Under the pieces are notes generated by a model. The model made no database searches and had not been told where the DNA came from. It was given only the letters and a program-made list of their open reading frames with translations. 64,000 bases of DNA. Origin: Lingula anatina (lineage: Eukaryota > Brachiopoda > Lingulata > Lingulida > Lingulidae). Made by a program: the position numbers and the translations under genes. Numbering within the stretch: the first letter of the stretch is position 1; every line of letters starts with the position of its first letter. The DNA is taken from contig NW_019775549.1 in the NCBI RefSeq assembly GCF_001039355.2, positions 188,001-252,000 of the forward strand, written 5' to 3'. Below are positions 20,801 to 32,280 of the stretch, in pieces.

Positions 20801-23800
20801 ACTGTGACCTGTAATCGCTGGTGAGCCCACGTTTGACCGATCTCGACAATGATGAGTCCAACGTTGTGTATCTCTTATGAAGTACCGTTACTGTGACTCG
20901 TCTATGGCGAGAAAACGTCATGTTCCAGGAAGCAATTACTTGTACTTGCTTAAAAACCAATTTTGAACTCAGATAGACCATCTATCCTGATAATATTACA
21001 GTAGATATGAACATGTATAAACAGTTTATATTTCCCTCCAAACCAGGTTCTCGAAGCAGATCGTCTTCCCTGTCTGACAGCGACGGTTCTCCAGTACCCT
21101 CAACTTCCACAGATGGCCAAAAATCTGGGCGTCACCACAAGCAGAGGGCGAAAAGTGGTAAGATTGACAAAAATTGAAAAATAAATTGTGAATGCACATT
21201 TCGTTGTTTTTGTGCCAGAATGTTTATCAATAAATGATATCAAAAATACTGATACTACTGTACAGATGTGCAAATATATTTTGTTAACAATATTTCCCTC
21301 CATCGAAGTAGATCTTCTACTCTGTCTTACAAGGAATCTCCAGCACCCTCCACATCTGGTCAAAGATCTGGAAACTCAGAACGGAAAACTAGACGAGATA
21401 AGACCAGGAAAATTAGTAATATTCAAATTGCGTGTGCTCATTTTACGTTACGACAAATTATCCACAAACCTTAATATTTGTAAAAATTATTAATGGTTTT
21501 CTTTGCACATGGCCCTAAGTCTACTTATGTTCAAACATAATCATTACAATAGTCTAATTTTTTTGTGGGTGGAGGGGTGTGCTGTAATGATGCAATAAGT
21601 CACGTGGTGTAGGTCAGAGGTCATGGGTGTGCAGCAGAGAGTAGGGATGCGACGTGGCTGTGATGCATGGACTTTTAATTTTGTAATAAATATTTCAATC
21701 TTTAATACATGTACGTTGTTACAATACCATAGGGGAAACTACAGTAGTATACATTTAAAGATTGTACAACATTTGTTGTTTGCTTTTTATATAAAGAATT
21801 TGAGCGTTTGCACGATGTATTCACCAAGAAAACAAACTTAAATGCATTTATTATTTTATTTTCTAGGAAAACGCCGGATTGGAGACCCAAACCCACAATC
21901 CTCACGTAAACGTAAGTTATTTTACTCTGATAAACAACAATCTGTCAAATCAGATGAATCAGCAAGATCGCATTTTGTTAATCAAAATTACGAACTTTTC
22001 TTTTTATATACCAAGGGTGTTGTCAATAATCGTAGTATTTTTTCTACCAGTGTTGATGTGGGACCCAGTGAAGGTAGGGTTTTATAATGCGTGTTTTATA
22101 ATGCGTGTATCCGCACATGTGTGTGTGAATATGTATGTGTGCTTGTGTAAACGTGCGTGTGTCCGCATGTTTGTGCATGTGAACGTGCGTGTGTCCGCAT
22201 GTTTGTGCATGTGAACATGTTTTTTCGTGAACATGTGCATGTGTCTGTGGGATCACTTCAGGATATATCATAACAGTACAATACTTGCCATCATCATTGG
22301 CCACATAATTTTACATTGGCTTCAAAACTGAAATAGAAATGCAGTGTCCTCTTTCAATATGTCTGTGATAATGGTCCAAATTACCACAGTAACGATACAC
22401 GAGTCCTTTTACAATGTATGATTTCACAATCAATGAGAAATTTATGTTCTGTGTACCTTTTCTCATAAAAAATTATGAATGATACAGTGCAAATATTGAA
22501 AATAAAATATATTTATGTAAATACATCATATATATTTAATCTATTTTGAGTACAGGAAAACTAAGTCTGTGAAACCCTGAATTACAGCATACCTCGACGC
22601 CCTTTACTTTATGACTCTAGGTCATTTTAGATTTGTGAAGTGAGCTTAGAATGTTTTGTAATTGCAAAGAGGAGTATTACTGTGAAATACATTGTTAACA
22701 GTTATCATGCAATTATTGTCTTAGTTTAGATTATAAGTTGTAAAGGCTGGACAAAATATTTACTTATAACATTGACGATACTGTTTTTTCTATAGAATAT
22801 GTTTTTTTTTAGGCACCAAACTTAAAAAAACGAAACCAGATACAGATACCTGTTATCAGGTAATGTACATTTAACATTAAATAAATGTTTTGAATGTTTG
22901 AATACACAAACATAAAAGTTTCCTAATCTTCTATGCCCATATGATACATATAAGTCTGCAGACCCTGCGTGACTATTTTAACACGCGCGCACTAATCACT
23001 CGATCTTTCAGCCAGATAATGCTGAAAATGGACGTAGTATATAAGGAAGTATATATTTATTGGTGACACCATGTTTTAATATTTAATATAATTTAAATAA
23101 ACTTTGATATTATTCCCCACTTTCCAGGCACCTATAATGAGACCAACACACAAAAACCTGTTGGTGAAAATGAGACAAATGATTGTAGAAAATCTCCAAG
23201 TTGAGGACATCATCTGGGACATGATAGCCTCGAACATATTCAGTAAAAACAACGCAGAAAAGGTAATGGCTAAAAAAACAGAAAATGATCAAGCTTTTGA
23301 ATTTCTTCGTATTCTACCAAAATGTGGTTCTCGTGCATTTGAAACATTTGTTGAAGTGTTGAGAAATCACAATAAGATAGAACTTGCAGATAGGTTAGCA
23401 GACAAAGCGACTGCATACAGTAGTAAAAACCAAATAGCGTTTTTCTACATCGATCACATGAGTCAAATACAGCGTCTTCCCTGGGACCCCGACGACACAA
23501 TGCACTTAGATCACGTTTATGTTAACCTGCAGTGGGTAAAAGATGAAAGGAAACCAGCAGGTACCAATTCTTGTCCAATCTACAGCTATACATCAATATT
23601 TAATGATAGCGAACAAGGGAAGACACCAAAGAGAATATTGGTCAAAGGTAAAGCAGGCATCGGCAAAACCACTTTCACACAGAAGATGGCAACAGACTGG
23701 GCAAATGCCACACTAGGTTTAGGAGAATGTGATAAAGTCCTTTTAAAATATAAACATCTTTTTATTTTAAATCTACGCAGCATTCAGCCTGGTCAAACAC

Positions 23801-26040
23801 TGAAGGAAGCAATGGAAACGCAAATCACTTGTTCTGCAGAAAATAGAAAAGCGGTGACAGATGAAGTCATGCAAGCTATAGACTATGACAGTGACCATGT
23901 TCTGTTGGTCTTTGATGGCTATGATGAATATGATGTCAACACTTCCAAAGATATCACAGACATCATTTACAGAAGACGATACCAGGATGTGTGCACCGTC
24001 ATCACAACACGTCCATGGAAGGCAGAAGAACTGAAGAACAGGCGAATAATGGACGGTGTGTATGAAATAACTGGGCTAACAGAGGACAACATAGCTGAAT
24101 ATGTTGCTAAATTCTTTAATGATAAACAGACATATGATAAGTACTTGGCAGTGCCGTCAGGTTGGCAATTCTATGATAAGCGTAGGGTTATATTGAGTTC
24201 AATAGGGAAGGGTCTCGTAGGCTACCTGCATGAAAAAAAGCTTATGTCTTTGGTGAAGATCCCAATACTTCTCCTGTTCATTTGTCTTATGTGGCAAGAA
24301 GATCAAGAAAGTGATGCCCAGGCAGATTCACTCCCAGCTTCATACACACTGCTATACAAGAAACTAATACAGTTGCTTTTAAGACGAAGATACGGCATCA
24401 GGACACAGGTTGAAATGGAACAGTCTGCATGTGTTCAAAAACTTGAAAAACAAACATTTATTAGCCTTGGCAAGCTGGCTTACGATGGACTGGTGAAACC
24501 AGATGGGGGTCTCATATTTGATGAAAAGGACCTGCAGACGATTCCAGATGTCAACGAATTGTACAGGTTAGGACTCCTCAGCAAGTCTAAGGTACACAGT
24601 AACCTTGATGTTAAACACGAGATAACTTTTCCACACAAAACAATTCAGGAGTTTTTTGCGGCAAAATACCTGGTGAGGAAATTAGACGAAAATGATAGTA
24701 ATATTTTAGACCTTTATTTGGAAAACATAGACACTCCTAACAAACTCCATGACATGAACGTTGTGTTACGCTTTTTGTGTGGTTTATCAGGGAAAGCAAC
24801 TACCAAAGTGCTACTTAGAGGTAAAGGTCTTCATGACGAACATGAGAAACAAAATCCGTTCATCGAGGAGGACTATGTCTTTGATATCGAGCCCAGCCTC
24901 TGGTGTTATGATCTCCTCCATGAGCACTGGCATGCCCAGTGTCCCCAGGAAACAGTGCTGCCACCTGAGCTTTTCTCCTGGCACACAGAACTTTACATAC
25001 CGATATCTGAATCAATTGCTCACTCTGATCCCAAATTCCTGCAGGTCTTGCGGGACAGTATATGCAATACCCAGGTATGTTCTGGTTTGAATGCCGTCAT
25101 CGTTGATTTGGGGTCAAAAACTGATAGTTGTGAAACACATCAGAAAACATTATCTTTACTCAGTGAGTGTGATATGTTCCATGAACTAGTAGAGGTATTT
25201 TGGGAGAATGAATATCACACTTGTGATGGTAGCAGATGTGCCTTAAATCATGTTTTATCTAAAGCTCCTTACCTTCAAAAACTTAAGATATATAAAGATT
25301 GTAGAGGTGCACTGTCATTAATATCAAACCCTGGAAAACTGTTACATCTGGATGTCAAAGACATAAATGATCAAGACTGCCAGGTGATCCAACAGATGCA
25401 GCACTTGAAGTACATTTCTGTGACAATTAGGCCTAATGTTGAAAATGCCGGAGATGAAATATCAAAAGACTTCCCTCCTCTACTAGGGGCACTACCGACT
25501 ATCAGTCATGATTTGACTCATATAGTTATTTCATTTACCTCTCTTGGTCCCGTGGGTGTACAACTTCTGGGGAGGAACCTTCACCATGCGCCAGGGCTGA
25601 AACATCTGGGACTGGACTGTGTATTCGGGTGGGGACCCATGTGTGGACCTGACGAGTGTACATGTCCTAGGGGTGAAGATACAACAGACTATGAGAGATG
25701 TCAGGATGTCTGTGAAGCCGTGCGTGAACTGAGCCAAGGTGTGATACACACCACTAAGCTGAAGTACTTCTCATTCAGTTTCAATGACTTGGGTTGGTAC
25801 CACGGTATCACCAGTCCACTGATAGCATTGGTACAATCTCTCAGTACAGTGTCAGAGCAGACTGGAATAAAGATTGACATGTCCAATAATGACCTGGGCA
25901 GTGTTGACCGCCTCAGTGAGCTGATAGAAGCCATCGTCAGTTCTTACCAGCATGTATCATCTTGGAATCTTTGGTTGAATTTCCTTGAGGAGAGTCTCCC
26001 AACGCCAGGCGACAGTCTTAATTGTCAAGTGACAACCTGA
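17887..26040 (+). CDS. NLR gene 1: HEPN-CARD-NACHT-LRR receptor, 6 exons
   Basis: Exons: 17887-18577, 19580-19648, 21047-21157, 21867-22073, 22813-22859, 23128-26040; 4038 nt, 1345 aa, all phases compatible. Residues 1-190 form a DZIP3/hRUL138-like HEPN domain with R141-N-x4-H147, the HEPN ribonuclease signature. Residues 231-375 are a low-complexity linker, with an SR/SDS-rich part (GSRSRSSSLSDSDGS) and basic clusters (KRRIGD, RKRK). Residues 379-467 look like a CARD. NACHT follows, with Walker A GKAGIGKTT (549-557), Walker B VLLVFDGYDE (from 633) and sensor ITTRPW. The helical region is followed by degenerate RI-type LRRs from about 1160 (LTHIVISFTSLGPVGVQLLG). Family knowledge: NACHT NTPases oligomerise on ligand sensing and CARDs recruit caspase/adaptor partners. 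The HEPN exon stays open upstream of this ATG to the acceptor at 17845, so a further 5' coding exon is possible. Small linker exons are the least certain part. Confidence 0.8.
18766..19381 (+). mobile_element. TTAA-target non-autonomous DNA element, copy A (NLR gene 1 intron 1)
   Basis: The 616-bp element is bounded by TTAA at 18762-18765 and 19382-19385, with terminal inverted repeats AGCAATAATAACTC and the complement of AGTTATTATGACT. Copy B (59616-60241) has the same ends, and an empty TTAA site exists at 13267-13270, so the boundaries are well defined. Inside are an ATG followed by a GTAAGT donor (around 19001-19021), a second ATG plus donor (around 19291-19311), and a 26-bp perfect palindrome. 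TTAA duplication is typical of piggyBac- and Kolobok-type transposition. There is no transposase, so it is non-autonomous. Confidence 0.75.
19215..19240. repeat. 26-bp perfect palindrome inside TTAA element copy A
   Basis: The sequence centred on CTCTTAAGAG is self-complementary over 26 bases and is preserved without change in copy B (60074-60099). It could form a cruciform or bind a dimeric factor; no function is known. Confidence 0.85.
21298..21415 (+). pseudogene. Degenerate duplicate of the SR-rich linker exon of NLR gene 1
   Basis: The stretch encodes SRSSTLSYKESPAPSTSGQRSG, clearly related to exon 3 (21047-21157, SRSSSLSDSDGSPVPSTSTDGQKSG). The 5' copy junction has lost the CAG acceptor: the pyrimidine tract 'atttccctcca' is fused directly to 'tcgaag'. 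A usable phase-1 acceptor is absent, so I treat it as a decayed tandem exon copy rather than as a coding exon. Confidence 0.55.
22086..22245. repeat. GT-rich minisatellite with 32-bp units
   Basis: At least two almost identical 32-bp units run through 22148-22212, each carrying 'cgtgcgtgtgtccgcatg', and are flanked by shorter variants. The array lies in the intron after the fourth exon of NLR gene 1. Confidence 0.75.
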
Positions 26041-28753
26041 ACATATGTGTTATGTCTCGTTCACATATGAAAAATGAAGTTTATTTCTAGATGTGACTGC
26101 TGTAGTACAGTTCTGATATTTTCATCACCGAGTAATGCTAAAACATGCCTTGGTCTACCAGTGTTTCAGTGTTCAATATTTATGCATGTTTAACCAGACA
26201 CTGATTGTGTAGAAATATTAAGAGTAATCAGCTGTCACATTATACCTGTTACATTGTATCTTATTGTCAGCCTTCAACATCTACTGGTATAGTGCATTCC
26301 AAATCATTGTGTAAATATATACCTTGATACAATTGTAAATAATTGTTACACTGTTTTTTCTGTCAATAAGCATCTGTATATACCGTATTACTATGGATCA
26401 TAACATGTCAAGATACCTGTTGTTGTACTGTATTTCATCTAATGTATTATTTTCTCATTACACATATATTTACATCATACACACACGTGCAGTGGCTTAG
26501 TGTATGTGAAAATATTATGTACTAAAATGTACATGTATATCGGTGAATAAGGTGTATTTTTATTAAGGAATTTGTTGATTTCTTGACATACAGCAGTTTA
26601 TGAAATTTAGTGTCTTTGTGAAAAATATAGTGTAAATGTGTATATCACTTTGTGTGTCCAAGTTCGATGGGTGAAATACATGTAATTATATGGTCGTTAA
26701 ATAACTTGCTTTTTGCACATTTAAAAATCAACATCATGTGTTTGACATATTATGTAGGTTCGGTATTTTGAAACTTTTTTTATTATGTAGGTTCGGTATT
26801 TTGAAACTTTTCTTATAATTAACTGTTAACACACATATATTGAAGAAACTGTAGAATTAAAATCAAGCCTTTTTTATTAGTTTTAATCTGTACGTAATTC
26901 TGATTATTTCTTATACAGGTATAAGACTTGAAGGTAATTATAGGTTTTTAAGTTCTTTTTGAAAATTGAAGTTTTGTGGGAAAAAATATGTTGTGAAGAT
27001 TAACATAAGAACTCTTATAATGATTTCCTATATTTTTTGTCATGAAAGATCATAAAAGATCCCACGTGTTGTAATAGTGCTATAAAGAAAAAATAAATAG
27101 CGAGTTATTAAACGCATATGGTGTAAACACATTTTTTGCAATAAGTGTAAAATGTACAAAGTGACAATATATTTTCCGGTAATATTTAAATACTTGAATT
27201 CAGTTTAAAAACAAACAGCAACTGCAGTATGCTATGGTTTTAATATGTTATTCTATGACTGTCAATCATTATCACTTGGAGTCCGAACTGGGAGTAAAAA
27301 ATGGTTAAATCATGTATCAATGCAGTCAGACCTGGGAATGATAGATGATAGAATAAAGTAACAATACAGTCAAACCTGGGAGTGATAAATTATTTAATAT
27401 TGTAACATAATCACAGATTCTGATGTCCACTGATTGACCGGGAGCGTCACACGCAGGCCAGATCATACTGAGCTCCCTATCAGTGAATATATAGGTTTGG
27501 GTTGATCGGTTTCGGTTTTTTACGAAAAAGGATGGGCACTGGGACCGTTTGCGTCTGAGTCTAGCGTGAAGTCAGTAGGCCATCTAAACGAGCATAAAAA
27601 ATCCATCCACTCAGCCAGTTTGGACAGCCAGCTTATCTTGTGCTAATCAAGCTCTTTAAGGCAACACCACGTGTTACTCACCCATAGTCCACCTGTTAAT
27701 GATTTATTATAGTTGTGTTCTAACTGCAATGTGAATATCTAGTACCGCACGAGGACTTATGCAGTGATCTCGACAAAGGAACTAGTTTTTTCTTTCTTTT
27801 TTTATTTACCTCAAGGTACTAGTACCGCGGACTGAGAACGTTGCATCTGGCTTGCCAGTATTGAGCCCAAACTTGTCTAATATTACCCCTGTTTGTGTCT
27901 TGTCCCACTGTGAACGCCCTCTGTCAGTGAAATAGCTCCTCTAGATGGCTGTAGGTCTTGTTCAGAGTGGGGTCCCTCATAGTGCCCTGTAGTGTGAACT
28001 GAAGGATATCTGCACTGTTCTGAAATATATAATATAATATAATATAATATAATATAATATAATATAATATAATATAATATAATATAGAAGCTGTGGTAAT
28101 AATATTGAATAAGATGTTGCTCTTGCAAAATTCTGAATGCAATGTTTGACGTTCTAACATTTATCTTCAGTGCTAAATTAAAGAAAGAAATGTGAGAACT
28201 TGAGAAGCCTATTTTGCAATTTCATTCATGTACCCGTGAATTGAAATTATTGCAATTATTACATCATTGGTAACATAGCATTTGTGCTAATGAAAAGGAA
28301 CATAGTCAGTGAACACTGAATGTTCTTCTTTTATCCAAAACACGTTAATAAAAACAGTGATTTTAAAATCATGATATTATTTAGTGAGACAATTAATCAA
28401 TGTTATGAAGCATTTATTCTGTTTTATCTTATCAATAAGATTAACAATATGAAGGACTTCGTCTTATCTTATCAATATTATTAGCAATGTGTTCGATACA
28501 ATGATTTTCGAGTCTTGGCAAGTTCAACTTCGGGTCGTCGTCCATACTGACAATGATTTTGTTTGTGGTATTACCTGGGGTTAATGATTCCAGATTTTTA
28601 TAACTATCGTCAATATAAGTTCCAGTGATCCCCTGACGACACACTTATGTCAGTCATTTGAGAATAAAAAGTGATAAATCTATCTTGCGCGTAAAAATAA
28701 AGAAAGAAATAACCCACAGAAATTTTAATAGGTCTACTGTGCATTGATCATGC
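26041..28753 (+). other. 3' flank of NLR gene 1 and spacer
   Basis: Up to about 27250 the sequence resembles the flanks after NLR gene 2 (43014-44340) and copy 3 (55983-56540), with shared words such as 'ccatgcctt', 'ttattgtcagcctt' and 'catgtcaaga'. The duplication units thus included the 3' untranslated region. AATAAA at 27092-27097 is a possible poly(A) signal. A 34-bp tandem duplication lies near 26750-26812. From 27250 to 28753 no gene is seen apart from the microsatellite at 28027-28086. Confidence 0.5.
28027..28086. repeat. (AATAT)n microsatellite
   Basis: About 12 perfect pentamer units. Minus-strand open frames crossing it read Tyr-Ile-Ile-Leu repeats only because the array lacks stops. 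Confidence 0.95.
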
Positions 28754-29263
28754 TACAGTGCCGCCGGAATCTCCCCTTACTTACCCTCCGGGTTGCTGCG
28801 GGTTGTGCGGACGGCCTGGCTCGGTAACTATGGAAATAACATTGTCATCCATTCGCTGTTTGGTTTCTGTTAACAATAGTTCCATACCCTGCCCGTCGGG
28901 CAATTATCGTGACAAAATTTCTGCTAACAAAAGAGCCTAACCCTAGCTCGCTGAGATAAAGATCGAAGGTGAGCGTGGTCGCAATTAAGTGTTCGTCCAA
29001 GCGTTAATTGACCTTTAATGCGCGGTGGCTTCACTCTACTTTGATCACTCTACTCTGATACGGAGATTTTAAGTATAAGAACTTGCTAACAGTGATTTTT
29101 AAAAGTCGCTTTACCAAAAGGATTCGGTGATGACAGCAATTTTCGTGTACATTGTAGCTATGAATTGATTGAATTTACATAGAGTTTAATAAATGAATTT
29201 ATGAATTTATTAAAAATCAAATAAAACACTACTTGTACTTGTACATGTAATATTTATTATGCT

Positions 29264-29884
29264 TCAAACTGTCTTTACTATATACATATTATTAACAAGA
29301 TTGAAATTATTTTTATAGTATGTCCTTATATTTCTATTAGCTTTGTTCATAGACGAAATGCATTTTTTCCAAAAAGACTTGTCAGTTGTTTCAGTGATAA
29401 ACATTTTGTTAGCCATATCTTTAATATAGTTCAGTCTATATTTGCATATAGGATCTCGCCCATCTACACCCGTAACATTTCTGTCCTTTCGTATTCGTTC
29501 ATCAATCGTAAACAACCTTCCCATCAACTGAACGCAAAAGTTGCCTGGGGAACTGGCCCGTTGTCGAATTTCGAATATTCTTCGAATATTATTTGACAAG
29601 GCGAGGGGTGGCCGGCCGAAAGACGAATTCCTTGATTCTGTAGGACACAAAGTAGGAACTGTGTACGTGACCGGTGGCGGTAAAGTTGTGCATGTAGACC
29701 TCAACGGTAAGGGTGTCGCACAGAGGCTTGGGAAAGGAGGAGGAGGCGGCGGTGTCACACATGGACTTGGAAATGGAGGTGGCGATCTAAAGCCCAAACT
29801 TAACCAAAGGCCTTCTTCATACTTAAAAGCATCAAAAGAAATTAATTTAAAAAGCTGGATTACAATCTCTCGGGCTAACTTCAC
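29264..29884 (-). CDS. BEN-like domain open reading frame inside the Tc1 element
   Basis: The 206-residue frame has a proline-rich middle (about residues 55-95, PPPFPSPCVTPPPPPPFPS). Its C-terminal half resembles a BEN domain: FCVQLMGRLFTIDERIRKD, then NVTGVDGRDP, then RLNYIKDMA, matching the family pattern of a conserved helix with LF(T), a short NxxG turn and a final I-K helix. BEN domains bind DNA or chromatin proteins. It is transcribed away from the transposase and lies wholly between the transposon ends, so it may be captured host sequence, a second element gene, or an older host exon into which the element grew. The N-terminal part may be intron. The domain call is by pattern only. Confidence 0.4.
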   Translation of the reverse strand: MKLAREIVIQLFKLISFDAFKYEEGLWLSLGFRSPPPFPSPCVTPPPPPPFPSLCATPLPLRSTCTTLPPPVTYTVPTLCPTESRNSSFGRPPLALSNNIRRIFEIRQRASSPGNFCVQLMGRLFTIDERIRKDRNVTGVDGRDPICKYRLNYIKDMANKMFITETTDKSFWKKCISSMNKANRNIRTYYKNNFNLVNNMYIVKTV

Positions 29885-30179
29885 TGGTTGGCACGTGTCA
29901 TCTCACATTAATTAACAATCAGTTCAGGTTAGCTTTATTCATGCTGGGTAAACACAGTGATTAAGCCCTGACTATTACATAATCACTACTGTGTGACACG
30001 CGTCGTCTAAAATTAATGTTAACATTGCGATGACGCTCTTTGTAACACATTAATTTCAATAATTCAAAACAGACAAGTACGTAACTTCGGGGTTTTCTGC
30101 TATCGCGAAGAAAAACGAAACTATATATCTAAGCACAAACACTTCCATATTAAAATTCACCACTATGTTTTCATTACAG

Positions 30180-30750
30180 ATGAGTGCACGATACAAATGG
30201 AATCTAACAGTAAGCTGATCTTTCGAAAAGTCATCCGTGACGAGTATGGCAGAGACATAAGTGAGCCCCGCAGAATGTCCCCAAAACCCAAGCATCCCTA
30301 TAAGGTCCATGTGTGGGCCGGGATTAGCGGGAGAGGTCCGACGAACATTGTAGTGTTTAGTGGTATAATGAACTCGGACTTTTACATGAAGATGTATTAG
30401 GTGAGGCCCTGATCCCAGCGATAAGTGATATGTTCCCAGACGGCCACAGGTTTCAGCAGGACAACGACAGCAAACATACCAGCCGAGTTGCTGCTGCATT
30501 TATTGAGCAACATGGTATTAATTGGTTTCGCACCCCTCCAGAAAGCCCCGACCTTAACCCTATTGAAAACGTATGGGCTGAAATCAAACATCACCTGCGT
30601 ACGCGTGTTAAGCCTACCACAAGGGAACAACTTGTTGACGGCATTAGAGAGGCATGGGAAAATATTAAAGCAGAAAAGTGTAATAAATATTACACTAAAG
30701 AAGGTTATTCCAGCGGTAATTGAGAGAGAAGGTCGTGCATCAGGCTACTA
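30180..30750 (+). pseudogene. Tc1-like DDE transposase, 3' part, frameshifted
   Basis: The translated order fits a Tc1 catalytic core: TDECTIQ (first Asp), HVWAGIS, QQDNDSKHTS (second Asp), then TPPESPDLNPIENVW (Glu), and EREGRASGY at the C-terminus. There are 34 residues between the Asp of QQDND and the Glu of PIE, i.e. DD34E. The frame breaks near 30398 (MKMY then stop; the continuation LGEALIPAISD is in another frame) and again near 30695, where KVIPAVIERE leaves the frame of KYYTKEG. An AG just before 30181 looks like a splice acceptor. No N-terminal helix-turn-helix was recognised. The copy cannot make an active enzyme. Confidence 0.85.
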
Positions 30751-31929
30751 AACTAGAAACACATGTAATAAAGGCGACGAGACATTGATATTTATTTGAT
30801 TTATTAGCTATTTAAAATTTTCCATTTTAACTACGCTTTTGTTGATCGTGACTTATTATAATCAAATAAAATTGTTATACGTGTTTTAAAACTAAGCCTG
30901 ATTTGTTCTTCAGACTTTTGTTCTAATATTCGACTTGCCTTTACTCGAGTCTTCTGTTGCAGTTGATACATAACCCGGTATTGTTTGCTCGTGTCGATAG
31001 CAATCTCTATGCATCAGCTATAATAGAAACCTTAAGTGAGGCAATTAAGAAGGGGCAGACCGTGTTCGTTGAACCGACTAATTTGGGTGTCCGATAAGGA
31101 TTGCTTGGGGATTCCCCTACCCTGTAATTATCATACGGCCTCTATTGTTCGACCATGTGGGGCAGGGTTGGGAAACCATACGGCCATTTGGTAAGAGGAG
31201 ATTCCGGCGGCACTGTATATACCAACAAATCACATGAGAACTGGCCACGTTCACAGGTGCTTTCTATTTGTTGGACCGTTAGAGTTATGTCCAACTTCCC
31301 TCCAGCAAACTCAAGTGTCTTGCTAAATAATAGATCACTTGTCCGATATAAATGTCTTACACTTGACATGTTTTAAAAAATAAAATCTCACTTTCTGCGA
31401 TCTTCTCTTTATATCACACAGACATTATTTCCGGAGGCTGATCACACAGGGAAAAAAACATACCCCACAGTTTAAACCCTAGGGCTGCTAAGGCTAGACA
31501 TACGTCAGCATACAGGCGTAGATATTATACGAGGCAAACCTTTCATATACGCCAAACATGTAACGCTGTCATACGCATAAAATTCTATTTTTTTAGGTGA
31601 TTTAATGAACATCGTGAGAATTAGACAGATAACACCCAGCTTCAGTCCATTTAATCTGATTCATTGGCAATGCGTCATCCATATACACCGCGATATTTAT
31701 TCAGATTAGAGCCCGTATCAGAGGTCAGCACCCATGTGATCATTCGCCATAATATAAGGAGCTTCTGTGCGCAGTCCCATCATTTGAAGGTGAAGTCAAG
31801 ATGCTGTACACATACAGACCATTGCTTGAAGTCATCGAACTTTGATGATTGAAAAGTTTGAAAAAGAACAGATCAAAGTGAACATCACTTGCTGTAAAGC
31901 CAATGGTAACTCATATTTTGCGATAAAAG

Positions 31930-32230
31930 CAATGTTTTTTTGGAAATAAGGAGCTCCAGTACCAGATGACTACGTGACACGAAAAATATTTTTAGGACTC
32001 ATAATGTCAACGTCATCTGACAACATTTGAGAGACGCCATTTGTTACCCTTCTTCATGATGGAAACATCTGACAAAATGTCATTGTGCAAGAACTCACTG
32101 GGCATGGAGTACCAATGATGTATTTTATCTGCTGAGTGCAGAAGACTTCCTAAATGAACTTTTCTGAAGAAATACCGTAAAATACCGCAGATAGATTGAT
32201 GTTTTAGAGGTACAGTTTGAGGCTTACTAC
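31930..32230 (+). repeat. Dispersed repeat family, diverged copy
   Basis: The internal words 'gtcaac.tcatctga', 'cgccattt' and the terminal 'gttttagaggtacagt.tgaggctta' match the better-preserved copies at 14.0, 49.0 and 60.9 kb. The copy is strongly diverged. Confidence 0.4.
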
Positions 32231-32232
32231 TT

Positions 32233-32280
<48 letters not shown>

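Larger units (their letters stand above)
28756..31215 (+). mobile_element. Decayed Tc1/mariner transposon (2.46 kb)
   Basis: The ends are inverted repeats beginning CAGTGCCGCCGGAATCTCC on the left (28756) and its complement on the right (to 31215), each flanked by TA (28754-28755, 31216-31217), the Tc1/mariner target duplication. Inside are a frameshifted transposase on the + strand and a BEN-like open frame on the - strand. At 2.46 kb it is longer than the usual 1.2-1.8 kb Tc1 element; the extra length is the part around the BEN-like frame. Confidence 0.85.

Noticed and set aside
21188-21493. Overlapping + strand frames of 101 and 68 residues after the SR-rich exon
   Set aside because: The only protein-like part is the degenerate copy of the SR-rich exon, which lacks a phase-1 acceptor; the rest is intron.
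27883-28160. Minus-strand frames through (AATAT)n
   Set aside because: The frame is kept open only by the pentamer repeat.
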